The notes under the pieces were generated by a model. It was not told the origin of the DNA. It saw only the letters and a program-made list of their open reading frames with translations, and did not search any database. A stretch of 64,000 nucleotides of DNA, taken from contig JACAXG010000008.1 of the NCBI GenBank assembly GCA_018881555.1, forward strand, positions 15,060,816 through 15,124,815, given 5' to 3'. Shown here in pieces: positions 11,037 to 22,318 of the stretch (positions are counted from its first letter, which is position 1; each line of letters begins with the position of its first letter). The position numbers were made by a program, and so were the translations under genes. The DNA is from Amblyornis subalaris. Taxonomy: Eukaryota; Chordata; Aves; Passeriformes; Ptilonorhynchidae.

Positions 11037-12878
11037 GGCCCAGCTATAAACCTCTGCACAGTTTATCTGCAATTGGCACAAACCTTTCCTGCTCAGATTT
11101 GCCCCTGGCAAGATAAGGTGCTGCTGGGCCCACAGACCCGCCTTGCTGGACCCACAGGACACGTAAAGGTGTGTTGTGAGTCCAGAGGCTCTGGGGGCAG
11201 ATCTACGGGCTGTTGTTGGGACTGTTGTTGCTGTACGTGTTGGGTAACCTTGGCCAAGATCCAGACTCCATCATCATTTCTGAGAAAATTGCGTCATTAA
11301 TGTAGCGTCGTAATCGATAGGCCATGGCCCTCATTCAGCAGGACACTTAAGTGCATGGCTAACATCCATCTCACAGTCTGCTACCTTGATGGGTTGCTGC
11401 TTTATTTTTTTTTTTAAGAACCTGCATTTGCATTTAAAATTGGATTTGTGCTAAACTGAGGCTTTTGTGCCTACAAGGAGCACCAGCCGTGTCCTGACCA
11501 CGAGCTGCTCGCGGTCTAACTGAGGCCTCAGAGCTGGGAGATGCCACTGTGCACATAACAAAAAGCTGAAGGAAGCCCAGAAAAGGGAAAGTCTGTTACC
11601 AAATNGTGCATTTGACCTCTTGTGGGCCTCCTTCCCCACACAGAAGGCTGACGCAGAGATCGCAGATTATGGAGTGAAAGGTGTGAATTTGGCTAAATTG
11701 CATTTGGCTGCCCTTAATGCTGGATGAGCACGCAGTGTCCAGGAGGCAAGGGGAGAGAGAACTTGCTTAAATGGGAAAAAAAGTGATTGGGAATTTTTTA
11801 CAATCCCTACTGGAGGGAAGTAGGAGCTCTGAGCTATTTTCCATGTGTAGTTTAAATGAATCCTTAGAAGGCCCTACTCGATTTTCTTTTTCTTAACATT
11901 TTTATTTTTNAAAAAAATCTGTAATTTTGAAAGTGTTTCTTTTTTTTTTTTTTAATTTGAAAGATGATTTAAGAACAGTTATGAAGCAGTTGTTCATTAG
12001 GCTTGTAGCTGTGTTTCATTTATTTGTAATTCTCTTTGGCTTGGTTAGCTTTTAATCAGTTTAATACTTATCCACTAATGTTATTTATTCCATTCAATTA
12101 CATATCTTACAAAAATTTGTTTCCCCTCTTGTAATGACCCTTAGAAAGCTGAAGAAATGAAGGCAGAGGGTTTCAAACCACCTTGAGAACAGCTTCCAGT
12201 GACCACNTTAGCCTGAGCCACAGCAAGTCACACGGCCACATCTGGCCATGGGCTGTGCTTTTGTGGGGTACTGCAGGGAGACAAACTCCCTCAGGTCACT
12301 GATTTTTTTGGCAGAAGAGCACCAGTGGTTGGTGGCTGGAGAGTGGTGNACTCGGCATCGAGTTGAGCAGCGAGCCAGGGTTCAGCCCTGGCACGGGGAT
12401 GGTGCAGTCCTGTGAGCACAGCTGTATCTTTTTTAGGTCCTGGCAATAAAGTCAGAGCTTGGTCACAAATCATGGACCTACCTCTGTCCTCCCTTCGAAC
12501 GACTTCCTTGCTGTGACCAGCTTTGCTTAGGGCCTGACGCCTGAGAGGGCTCCTTGGAGAGGTCAGCACCGACCATGCCACAGAGCTTCAAGCCTTGGCC
12601 TTTCTGCTGAGCCTCTCCAAGCAGCTCAGTGCTGCCCACATTGCTGAGAGCTGCCAAAGACACTGTTTTCATCCAGCCTCACACATCACTGGCCCTGCTC
12701 AGCAGTGCAGTCTCCCTGGTTACCTGACTGCAGAGCTGGGACATGGCNCTATTTTCCTTATGTTCTTTGAGCCTGGCTTAGTGCTCAGTGTTTAAGGTGA
12801 CAGAAGGCTGTTTGCAGAGTCTTTTCTAATGGTCCTAATTTTTAGAGGAGCTGAGTCTCTGGCATGCAAGTGGACCAG

Positions 12879-12980
12879 AGTAGTCTGTTTAGCACTNTTT
12901 TAGTAGTCTGTTTAGCCCCTTTTTTAAAGGTAAAGCAGGCTTGTTTCAGCTTGTTTCAGNTCCACAGGAGATCCACAGGA
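12879..12980 (+). repeat. Cluster of three short direct duplications
   Basis: Three unrelated duplications sit within about 100 bases. A 15-mer agtagtctgtttagc occurs at 12879-12893 and 12902-12916. A 10-mer cttgtttcag is tandem at 12940-12949 and 12950-12959. A 9-mer tccacagga occurs at 12961-12969 and 12972-12980. Ambiguous bases lie at 12897 and 12960, inside and between the repeats. This may be local slippage, a complex small rearrangement, or an assembly artefact. Confidence 0.8.
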
Positions 12981-15900
12981 TCCTTGGTGGGGGTGGTCCA
13001 GACAAACCCTCAATAAACGGGGTCANCCTCATCTTCATGACAAGTTGGTGGCCACATTGCATTCCTCTTGCAGAGCACAGCGGGTGAAAATCTCCAAAAT
13101 GAATCTCTGATGCTAGGANCAGATTATAGGGCTCTAGATGGAAGCCAGTCAGGAAGCTTTAAGATGCTCCCATACTCCTACAACACAGCAGCAACAAGCA
13201 GACCACTGCCTGCATGTGCTGCTAAAAAGAAATCTATGGCTTCAGCAAATCGTTCCACCCAGGCATGGCTTGTCTTCAGTGCCCTCCAAAGCTGGGACTT
13301 GGAGATTTTAAGCAGCTTCCCTTCTGCTCCNAGCTGTGACCATCCAACTGCCTGTGAGGACTAGAGAAAATGTGAGATGGTGGGAGCTGGAGACACAGCA
13401 GTTGAGGAATCGCTTTGACAGAGCTTGTCTTGAGCTGAACCACTTTATGGTGCTGATCTGGTCCTGGATTGGACTCATACGGAACCTACCCTTGACAAGC
13501 TTACCCTTGAGCCATTGCTTAAGGAAGAGTGATCTACTTAGCACCAAANCCTCCTTCCTTTCCCAAGAAAACGCTGCTGTAAGGGTTACCATGCCTGAGA
13601 GACCTAATGCAGAGTTCACATCCCCTTGAATTTCTCTGAGTCTGAGGGTCTCTCTTCAGCCTGTGCAAAACCAAATTAAATCCCAAAAAGCCATCCTGTC
13701 CCAGGGCTGGCTGCTCTTTGCCCTGCCACCCCCTGCTTCCCACACACGGCCCGCAGGGCTGGCGCAGCTGCAGCACTCTCGGTTCCTCTCTTGTGGGAAG
13801 GCAGCCGGCGAGCATTTCCCTGGGGGAACTACACATGGTCAGTTTGCTCTTAGCTGGAGCTAAAACCAAGTGATTCAGAGTTGGAAGAGTGATTCAGAGT
13901 CAGGCTCTGGGAGAAGTTTCCCTAACTCTGNGTTCAGCTAAATCCAAGGGCATTGCTCTGGCTTGAGACTCAGATTAGCACTTTTATCTCCGTTGGTTCA
14001 TCTCAGGAAGTGGTCAGACGTGGTGTGATGTATCCTGAGATAAATGGTTTAGTTTAAATGTACCCACACATGCTACTGTTCCAGTACCTTGGCTTCTGCT
14101 TGCCATCATCCTGTGATTTCAGTGGCCTTGGGGTCGGGAACGTAATGATGATGGCAAGGGGTCCCTTCACTGCTTAACACAGGTCTAGAAATACCTAGTG
14201 TATTTCTTACTTGGTGGTTGAATTTAGAAGCTGAAATCAATCCCCTGCTGGTTTTTATTTAGCCAAACATCCCGCTGAAGCACCCAAGTGTTAAAGGAGT
14301 GACCCTCCCTGGGCTCTGGGGGGTTAGGTCACCAGGCTGAAGTTTGGAATACACGAGAGGCACTCACGGCCTCGTGTCACAGCTGCAGGAGATGGCTCAT
14401 GTGGACCTTGCTGGGAGCTGTTTGATGCTCTATGCTGCGGCACAACTGTGTCATGGCTGGCACATCTGCTGGGTAGTTGCAAACTCAAAACTAGAAAAGC
14501 ACCATTGAGCCCGGAGGGCTCTTTCAGTGCCTTCACAGTGTGGAGGTACAAGCCAAGANCAGCCACGAGGGACTAGTTCTGTAGTAAAGAGGAAATGCTT
14601 TGTCTTTGAGCCTGACAGCCTTCACATGGCTGGAATTTGCCTTAAAATGGGGAAAAAGAGGTTTTCCCTGGAATAAAATTTCCCTAGACTTGGTTCAGCA
14701 TGCCTGCAGTTCGCAACAGATCTGTTTGGTTTTGTTTGGCTGAGAAGTTAGGAGAGCCTGGCATGGCTGGGCATGAAGTCATGCAGTCGTGGTGTTTATG
14801 AATTCTTTTGTGAATGTATGGAAAACATGTATCATTGTTTCAATTCCCAGTGCTGGAAATAGTGCAAATAAATGACTGTGAGTCAGAAGAAGGTGAATCA
14901 GTGTAAGGTACCTCTACTGCCAATCATTTAAGAGCACACACACGATATGGGCGATGATCTGGCTATTTAGAGCAGACCTTTGAGCATTGAAATCCAGGGT
15001 TTTCAAAGCAGCCCAGCAGAATTAGGCGCCTAAGTCCTTCTGCCGTCAGTGGGGTGTGGGTACATGCTTCCTTTAAATGCTCAGCCTAGCAGAATACCTA
15101 AGTAATTTTACTTAAATATTTAAATGAAAGCAGCATTTCCCCTGAGTGCCTGGGCAGCATGTTCCTAGCAACAGGCACAAATTGCCTCTAAACACAGACC
15201 TATAGCCTGAACCAGCTCCTGATAATGCCCNCTTCAGTCCTCTGCTCATGCTGGAGCAGGACTTAAGATGCTCACCATGTGAGAGGCCAGGTTAGGATGG
15301 TTTCTGTTTGCTCTGCTGATGTGTGAAGTTTCTCTCGTTTCTCCAGCAGTAAAGCTGCACAGTTTCTCAAAGCTGAAGTGTTTGCCCAGACACTGATGTT
15401 CCAGCAGAGGTGCTGCTGTGTTCTTGACTGCAGAACCCCTGGGAATCTTTGCAGCCTGTTGATTTCCTTGCCCCTTCAGCTCTATCCTCCCACAGCAGTG
15501 TGCATGAACCGGTGCTGTGGATGTCAGCCAGGCAAGAGTTAAATGCAGATGTCTTACCTCTGAGAGCATAGTGGGAGACATGTAGCTCTGATCTTGTAAA
15601 GGATCCTGTTTTCTTGCTGGCAGCACAGCCTGCTCCAATTAGAACACAAGGGCTGAAACAAGGCCTGGACTCCGTCTGTCCCCTGCTGCGGTGGTGGCAC
15701 TGTCACTGCTTTTGTGGTAAGTAGGGCAATTCCAGTGCCAGTCACCTCTCTGAATGCAGCCTTGCAAAGACATGTGCAAAGTCATTGATTTTTCTTTAGC
15801 CCCAGCGTGTTTCCCCTCCGTGAGATCATGGAGCTGGCAGGACAGCCCTGCCTGCAGAGGATTTGCTTCCACTTGGGCTCCAGCCAGGCAAGACAGGAAT

Positions 15901-16275
15901 TCTAAGTGTTTGCTGCTTTATGCCTCATCGAGAGCAGCAAAGCTTGGTGCTTTCTTCTCCTGTTCAACCTCTCAGCACAGGATGGCCCAGGGGAATTGTT
16001 GGCTATTTTTCCCTCTTGTGCGGATTTACCCAGGGCAGGCAGAGGAGGAAGGGAAGCATCTTNGTCACATGGGTATGATGGTCATGTCTTGAAGGCCTGG
16101 CAAAGGCTGTTGCAGAGGCAGCACAGACACCCAAGCAGCAGAAACAGGAGCATTACCTGGGATGCTAGAGTCTGCCGCTAAAGTGTCCTTGTACATTCCT
16201 GGTGGGCCAGGAATCAAGGTGAGGGGGCTGAAGTGAGGTATGGCCACAGTAAAAGTGAGCAACAGGCTTGGGAAC

Positions 16276-16635
16276 TCAGTCACATTCCCAAAAGGTAAGG
16301 CTCTCCAGAGTGGCAGGGTCTTCCTGTGCTGCTTTTGTGTTCAGGAGTTTTTCAATAATGTCTCTGTAGGTGACAGCACTGGATGAGACCCTCTGACAGA
16401 GTTGTTGAGGCCATGCCTTGAAGCCATGTACAAATATAGCCTCCCTTGGTGATCGGGGAATTGTACTGTAGGAGTACTGACTCCAAAGGATGCTGAAGGC
16501 TGCCAGGAGCTTATTGTTGAGGAGAAACCACAGCCTGACCTGAAATTCCTGCTCAGGAATCACTTGCTGCCCTAGTGAGTAGGCAGGGACCCTACTGAGG
16601 TCCCGTGCTCTGTTACAGAAAATTGTCCAATGCAT
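16276..16635 (-). other. Unrecognised 119-codon open frame
   Basis: This - strand frame begins at ATG and runs 119 codons with fairly even composition (several W, Y, F and C residues) rather than low-complexity bias. I recognise no domain. No flanking promoter, splice pattern or poly(A) signal stands out. It could be a decayed coding fragment or a chance frame; chance is more likely. Confidence 0.12.
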
Positions 16636-16829
16636 CTTCTCAAACCAAGACTTCTAGTTGCTGTCAGGGAATGAAGCCCAGCCTGCCCCAGTCTCCTGGC
16701 TCTGCTTGTTTCCCAGTTGAGAAACCTGTGCCCAGATAGGCCATCAAACTCCTGCGTGGCTTGGTGTTCCCAGCTTGGGAATTCAGCACCTAGAATNGAC
16801 CAAGCAGTTTATTTGAAATCCCTACGCAC

Positions 16830-17015
16830 CACTCTGTAATTAAGAATAAGAGAGAGATTTACTATTAATTAGCTTTCATTGACCCACTTTTGACCCTCCA
16901 AATGCTGTTGTCGTGCACTAGGTCTCTGTCATCCTCCACTCTGGGGAGACATTAATCTTCATTACCGCTTTGCATTAGCCTGGCTCTCTTTGTTAGTTTC
17001 TCATTAACGTTCTGG
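16830..17015. promoter_or_regulatory. Candidate enhancer: homeodomain cluster around a DR5 element
   Basis: The segment is dense in TAAT-type cores: ATTAATTAGC at the left, then ATTAAT, CATTAC, CATTAG and CATTAAC in the second half. Between them, at 16880-16896, is a direct repeat of TGACCC separated by five bases. Clustering of homeodomain cores with a retinoid-receptor element is typical of developmental enhancers, for example in hindbrain and neural tube. No repeat or coding frame explains it. The motifs are visible; conservation and function are not tested. Confidence 0.35.
16880..16896 (-). promoter_or_regulatory. DR5 retinoic-acid-response-type element
   Basis: On the - strand the sequence is GGGTCA, five bases (aaagt), then GGGTCA. 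Both half-sites fit the RGKTCA consensus exactly, and the 5-base spacing is the classical RAR/RXR arrangement. A DR5 with degenerate half-sites is expected about 0.1 times per 64 kb by chance, so it is suggestive but not proof. Confidence 0.4.
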
Positions 17016-18390
17016 TGGATTGGTGCTGCCCATGGAGAAGGAACATTCACACAGAACTTCTTAGGAAATGAAACAGTTTCCTATGGCACAGTAATGACCC
17101 AGGGCACTGCTGCCAGATATTGTGGCAAGGCCCTGGCCATTGCAGATGGACTGGTAGCAGCAAATGGTGGTCATGCTAACCNGTGTGGGATTCGTTCCTC
17201 TCCTCACCCAGACTGGTGCCTCCCTTGATTGTCTCATCCACATCTTCCTTCAAGTCACCAGAGTTCTTCGGTCCTGCTGCGGCTGAGTTCTCACTGCTGC
17301 CATCACAGAACAGCCCCTGCTTAGCTCCATGGGAGGATGCAGCTGTAACTCTGTGGACTAACTGGGGTATGAGCCCAGATTTCCTGTTAATCAGGATACA
17401 ACCCTGTGGCTTTCCACCTGGGCTGAAAAGGGAAGGATCCAGTGAAAGTTCCTTCACAGATATTTTACCAAAGTAAGGAGCAAGTGGAGACCCTCCAGTC
17501 TTAAACATAAATGCCAGCTGATGTTTACNGAAAGAAAGGAATTCACATTGTTTTGCTGCTCTGTGACCTCCCTGTGGCATCAAAGATGGGAGAAGGACTT
17601 TCATTAGTTTCCCTTTACCACTCTTGGAATTCCAAAAGTTTGCTTGGCTGTTGTCTGTGTTGTGGTGCTGCCGTGAGAACAACACAGATTACATGGAATA
17701 ACAGGATGGTGTTTGTTGTGAGTCCCAGCCACAGGTCACAGAGCNGCTGCTCCTCTCAAGGAGTGACCCTCAAAGCCTGTTCTGTGAGGGATAAAATGAA
17801 TCATGTCCCACAACTTCCTGAAATTGGTGAATGAATCAATGGGCAAGTCAAGAGGCCAGCTCTCCTGGCTCCAGGGCCTGTCTGGTGTACTCAGCTCTGG
17901 ACCCTGGGGAGCAGAGCACATTGCTGGTGTCACCTGGAAGTGGTGTGACAGACGTAGAAGTGCAGCCTGCTGTTCTCTCATAGCTATTTCAGAATCCCAG
18001 GAATCATTATCCTGAAATGATTCATTTCTGTACAAGTGCTGCAAATGAGATATGTATCAGGGTTACAGCACTCTGTTGCAACATTACACTGAGTTTCATT
18101 GAAAACCAAGNTCCTGGATCAAGGAAATGTTTCTTTTCAGCAGCACATCGCAGTTCCTGAAAGAACCTGCTAAATGCAGTTCTTTGAAGGTTCTGAAATT
18201 CAAAGGGAAATAGAGAAACAAAAACATATGTTTGAAAAAGAAACCAACAATTGCTTTTAGATTTCTTGCATATGCATTTGGAATGTTTGGGACTGTTAGT
18301 AATATTGCTGGTAGAGGCTGCCATGAGAATTTGGGAGTGGGTTGCAAGTGTCAGTGGCTGGTTAATTTAGTAAACTCATGGTAGAATATA
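17016..18390. other. Unique non-coding stretch
   Basis: No gene or transposon is recognised. The longest frame, 169 codons on the - strand at 17176-17685, contains ambiguous codons and no domain. Nothing else stands out before the pentamer repeat. Confidence 0.65.
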
Positions 18391-18484
18391 ATGGAATGGA
18401 ACGGAATGGAATGGAATGGAATGGAATGGAATGGAATGGAATGGAATGGAATGGAATGGAACAGAATGGAATGGAATAGAATAG
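18391..18484 (+). repeat. (ATGGA)n microsatellite, about 18 units
   Basis: A 5-bp repeat of ATGGA runs with few interruptions (ACGGA and ACAGA units) and grades into ATAGA units at its right edge. It sits exactly at the 3' end of the minus-strand CR1 that follows. CR1 elements normally end in a few short ATTCTATG-type units, so this array most likely grew from that tail by slippage. Confidence 0.93.
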
Positions 18485-18985
18485 ACTGTTTCATTTGATT
18501 GTCTGGTCCAACAGACTGACTGATTCAGGGCTGACCAAAAGTTAGGGTGTGTTGTTATGTGCATTGTCCAAATGCCTCTTAAATACTGACAGCCTTGGCC
18601 AATTGTCCACCTCTTTGGGAATCCTGTTCCAGTGTTTGACCACTCTCTGAGTAAAGCAATGCTGCCTAATGTCCAGTCTAAACGTCCCCTGATGCAGCTT
18701 CGAACCATCCCCACACATCCTAGCTCTTAATACCAGGGAGATCNGCACCTTCCTCTCCCCTTCCTCTGGAAGCTGCAGGCAGCAATGAGGTGGCCCCTCA
18801 GCCTCCTTTTTTCCAAACTAAACAGGCCCAGAGTCCTGAGCTGCTCCTCCCAGGACATTCCTTCAGTGCTTTCACCAGCTTTGTTGCCCTCCTCTGGATC
18901 CATTCAAGGACCCTCATTGGTCNTCTTAAATTGTGGGGCCCAGAACTTCACACAGTAGATCTGTCTCACCCAATGGCCTAGGGAT
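18476..18985 (-). mobile_element. 5'-truncated CR1 LINE (CR1-Y/F-like), ORF2 C-terminus
   Basis: Read on the - strand, this is about 500 bases of CR1 3' sequence. A broken frame at 18542-18748 retains GSKLHQGTFRLDIRQ and RVVKHWNRIP followed by LSVFKRHLDNA. These are conserved blocks of the C-terminal end of CR1 ORF2 downstream of the reverse transcriptase. Further upstream in the element, ttaagaagaccaatgagggt-like and ggggccccacaatttaag-like blocks match the CR1-Y/F group from memory. The element is 5'-truncated near 18985 and its frame is interrupted, so it is dead. Confidence 0.93.
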
Positions 18986-21977
18986 GTGTTGGCTCTGTCC
19001 CTTAGATTGCACCACAAGAGAGACCCCCCCTGCTTTTCACGGGATCAGGCAGAGCTGTGAGGTGGAGTTTAGGATCTCTGTGGGTGGAAAGTGTGAGTGG
19101 GTCCACATTTGTTACCCAGGGCTGTGGTGCCAGGCACAGGCAAGTGCTTGGGATTGGGACTTTTTACTTTTGGCAGTAAGGGCAGCCTGNTCAGCACCTC
19201 AGGCTAAGTACTCAAATAGAGGGCCTTTTCCATTCAGGGACCAGAATGAAGTTAACCTGTAGGTTGCCCATGGATCTTGTTTATGTGCTTGGGAAGATGA
19301 GTCCTCGAAATACAGGCAATCCTTTCCCAAAGGACTTGTAGCTCAAAGAGTGTAACATCAACACCAGTCAGACTGGGGCAGTGTGAGAAAGTTGAGAAGG
19401 AACTGGATGTGATGCTTTAGATGTGTCTCAGTGTCACTGGAGATAATTTTCTTCTGGTGGAACAAGAGCCTGGAAAGTCAGGAAGAAGCAGGTTGTGAGG
19501 GAAAGGTAGGAACTCTTAGGTCAGCTGGCATGAGGAAGTTCAAAAATACAACAAGTGGCTGTGTAAACGTGGGACATGTTACTTGTGAGGGAACCTGGAT
19601 GGAACCATATCAGTTTCAGGCTATTTCCTCCTTTATTCACCTGCTTGGAGTGCCCCAGGGCTTTGCGGTTGCTTTGTGAGGTGGTTGTTGGTGCAGGTAC
19701 TTGGGGCTTTTCAGGGTGTGCAAACACAATCTTCAAATCTGTTGCTTGGATTCAAAGTTTCGATGTTTGGACACATCAGGTATGTGGTATGTTCCTAATC
19801 TCCAAGTGGATGAGGGTAGTTCTGATGATCAGGTTGGAGAGGTAAATACTCACCNCTACATATTTCAATGTTACTTAGAACAAAGGGCTAAAAAATGTGG
19901 TCTATTGTCTCAGCAAACATTCCTGCCAGGGAACATATTTGCTAAATTGTTGGCGAAAGCAAGATCTGAGGGGATGTGAACTCACTTCAAGGTAATTTTG
20001 TTTACACATTTCAGATACACCATTGCAAATAATTTTGCTTTCTGCTCCCTGTGCCCCCGTGGAAGCTGTGCACTGACCAAGGGAAAGAGTTTCCTGCCAG
20101 ACTCAAAGAAAACTTAATTTCGGTCTTAGCATGAGCTGAAGGCCTGGACTTATTCAAACAGGGGTTAGGATGACAGGGCCTTTTGCCTGTGGAAAATGGA
20201 GCTTTTCCAGTGGTAGTGTGCTGCCCAGGACTCGTAATGGTAGTTTGAAGGGGTGAAGCAGTGCAGCACTATGGGAACTGCAGCTGACCAAAGGCTCCCC
20301 CAGAATTCCCACTGAGAGCTGCAGCGGTATTTCAAGCTACAATTAAAAGTATCCTTCATCAAACATGGGCAATTTTGGTCACTGCAAGTATTTTCCCATT
20401 AAAAGGGAACCTTCACCCTAATCAGGTAACAGTTGCAACGTTAAAAAAAATAAAAAAGACCTTCCATGAGATGAAATGCAGAGCTGGAAGGGGTAGAAAT
20501 AGCACTGGCAGAGGAGCAGCTGGAATAAGGNCTTGTCAGGTGGGGGGTGTTGAGATCCAGGATGTAGTTGTGGAAGGAGGAGAACTGCTACATCTCTCAG
20601 CTGCAGCAGCTGTAGATGAGGTAAATGCAGCGTATGTCAGAAATGTCTAGACAAGGTGGAAAGCTTATTACAAGTACTGGGGAGGTGAAAAAGAAAAAAA
20701 AGAGAAAGGAAGAAGAAAGAAGAGAAACAAAGAGCCANTAGATTGCATGATTATATGCTGCCTAAGGGAGACAGGTTGAGATTATATAATTCTCCGGGGA
20801 AACTCTACATGAAGCAATTATATGTTCAATTGGGTGCACTATGTTAGGGTTTTTAAATTTAAAAAAAAAAAAAGGGGCTGAATGCTCAAGAAAGTGTGGA
20901 GGAGGTAGTGAAGTGCTGAGCCAAAAATCTTTTTTTAAATTTTTATATGTACTGCATAGTGGGGGAGAAAGAGACAGCAGAGAAAAGGATGCATTTGACA
21001 CACGTCAGAGTTATCAACAGCTCCAGTGACAATTTTAAGGAAATTAAATGGAAATTAAAGGGAAGCATTTTAGAGCAGAAGTCCCAAAAGCACTTAAAAA
21101 TATGGAACATCAGAAAAGCTCAGCATCTGCCAGCAGTGGGGGATCAGCTCCTTTCACGGCCGGCACGCAAAGCTCAGCGGGCCAAGCCTGAGTCAGCTCC
21201 CAGACACCAGGGCTCAACCTGATGCACATCAAAAGCTGTGCCAGAGTGCAGGAGAACCTCCAGGGNAGACAGCTCCTTCCATCAGGGAAAAACTCTGAAA
21301 TCCAAGCATCCTACAGTAAAAAGGGGAAGACCTGGGATGCCTTGCCTTGCTTATTTCAGTTTCTCATGGTCTTGCAAGGCTATTTAATACACAATGTTGG
21401 GTGTGCCCAGTGGCCTTCCACTAAAACTCAGCTGTCTCTTGGCTGTCATCCCTTGGCCATGGCACCATGCGGCCTCTCTCTGCCCAGGGCAGTGCTTTCT
21501 TATGTTTCTCTGCCTCACTCATTTCAGTCTCCCCAATGCCATGGGTATTTTCATCCTTCTCAGTTCTGCCNTGCCAGTGACAGAAGCAGGTGTGATCTGA
21601 CACCCCTGTTGCTTCCTTTGGACTCCCACTGTGCANGTGATCCTGAAAATCAGGCAGCCTGTGTAGCCTGACACAGAGAGGATCCGCAGAGAGGCACACC
21701 AGCATCCCAGCAGGAGAACAGCGAGTGTGTTNTCTAAGGAAGCGAGAGGGAAAGACACTAGCGTGTTTTCATTTCCTCAGAAACACATCCCAGAAAAACC
21801 CCTCAAGAGGGTGAGTCATCCATAGAGGATATTGGCTTCTCTGAGTTGCAGCTGCTAGTTTTTAATTATATAATTTTAATTTGACGATAAAATAAAAGAA
21901 GGAAGGAGTGACTGGATAGGATGCATATCATTGTCTCTTTGTAGGACTCTCCCTTTTCCAGCATGGATGCATGAGAT
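18986..21977. other. Unique non-coding stretch
   Basis: No gene or transposon is recognised. A long purine run at 20687-20727 is listed separately. An A-rich run lies at about 20857-20873. A 149-codon + frame at 21222-21671 contains three ambiguous codons and no domain. Confidence 0.65.
20687..20727 (+). repeat. 41-base uninterrupted purine tract
   Basis: All bases from 20687 to 20727 are A or G (gaaaaag, aaagagaaagg, aagaagaaagaagag and similar). Long homopurine runs can form triplex (H-DNA) structures, and this one may vary in length between individuals. Confidence 0.85.
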
Positions 21978-22318
21978 TGGCTCTGGACATACTGGAATGA
22001 GTTAAAGGTAGGGAGAGGCTGAGAGGGCTTGGGTTGTTTGGTCTGGAAAAGGGAAGGCTCAGAGGGGGATNCTGTCAAAGGACACAAGCTGAAATGCTGG
22101 AAATTGTATTGAAATGTAAGAAAAACCTCACAGTGAGGGTGGTCAAACATGAGAACAGGTTGTCCANGGCAGCAGTAGTGTTTCTACCCTTAGAGATACT
22201 GCAACCCGACTGGACATGATCCTGAGAAACCTGCTCTCTGTGACCCTGCTCTGAGCGTAAGGGCTGGGCTAGGTGATCTGCAGANCACCCTTCTGACCTC
22301 AGCAGTTCTGGGATTTTA
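21978..22318 (+). mobile_element. 5'-truncated, internally deleted CR1 LINE
   Basis: The segment opens with the CR1 blocks gggagaggctgagagggctt, gggttgtttggtctggaaaa and ggctcagaggggga. It then skips to cctcacagtgagggtggtca and ends in the 3' block gctaggtgatctgcag, ttctgacctcagcagttctg, ggatttt. In the + frame VRVVKHENRL is the conserved ORF2 C-terminal block with W replaced by E. Compared with the other CR1 copies, the middle is shortened and the terminal octamers are lost, so this looks like an older copy. Confidence 0.88.

Larger units (their letters stand above)
11037..16829. other. Unique non-coding stretch
   Basis: No gene, RNA gene or recognisable transposon is seen. T-rich runs lie near 11402-11415 and 11941-11953. 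One octamer-type ATTTGCAT occurs at 11426-11433, which is no more than chance predicts. The cluster of short duplications at 12879-12980 is listed separately. Frames of up to 130 codons occur but show no domains. Confidence 0.7.

Noticed and set aside
11426..11433. Octamer ATTTGCAT as a stand-alone regulatory site (also at 61961-61968)
   Set aside because: About two occurrences are expected by chance in 64 kb on both strands, so isolated copies carry no weight.
18391..18484. GGAAT-type centromeric satellite
   Set aside because: The array is under 100 bases and sits exactly at a CR1 3' end, so it is an expanded LINE tail.
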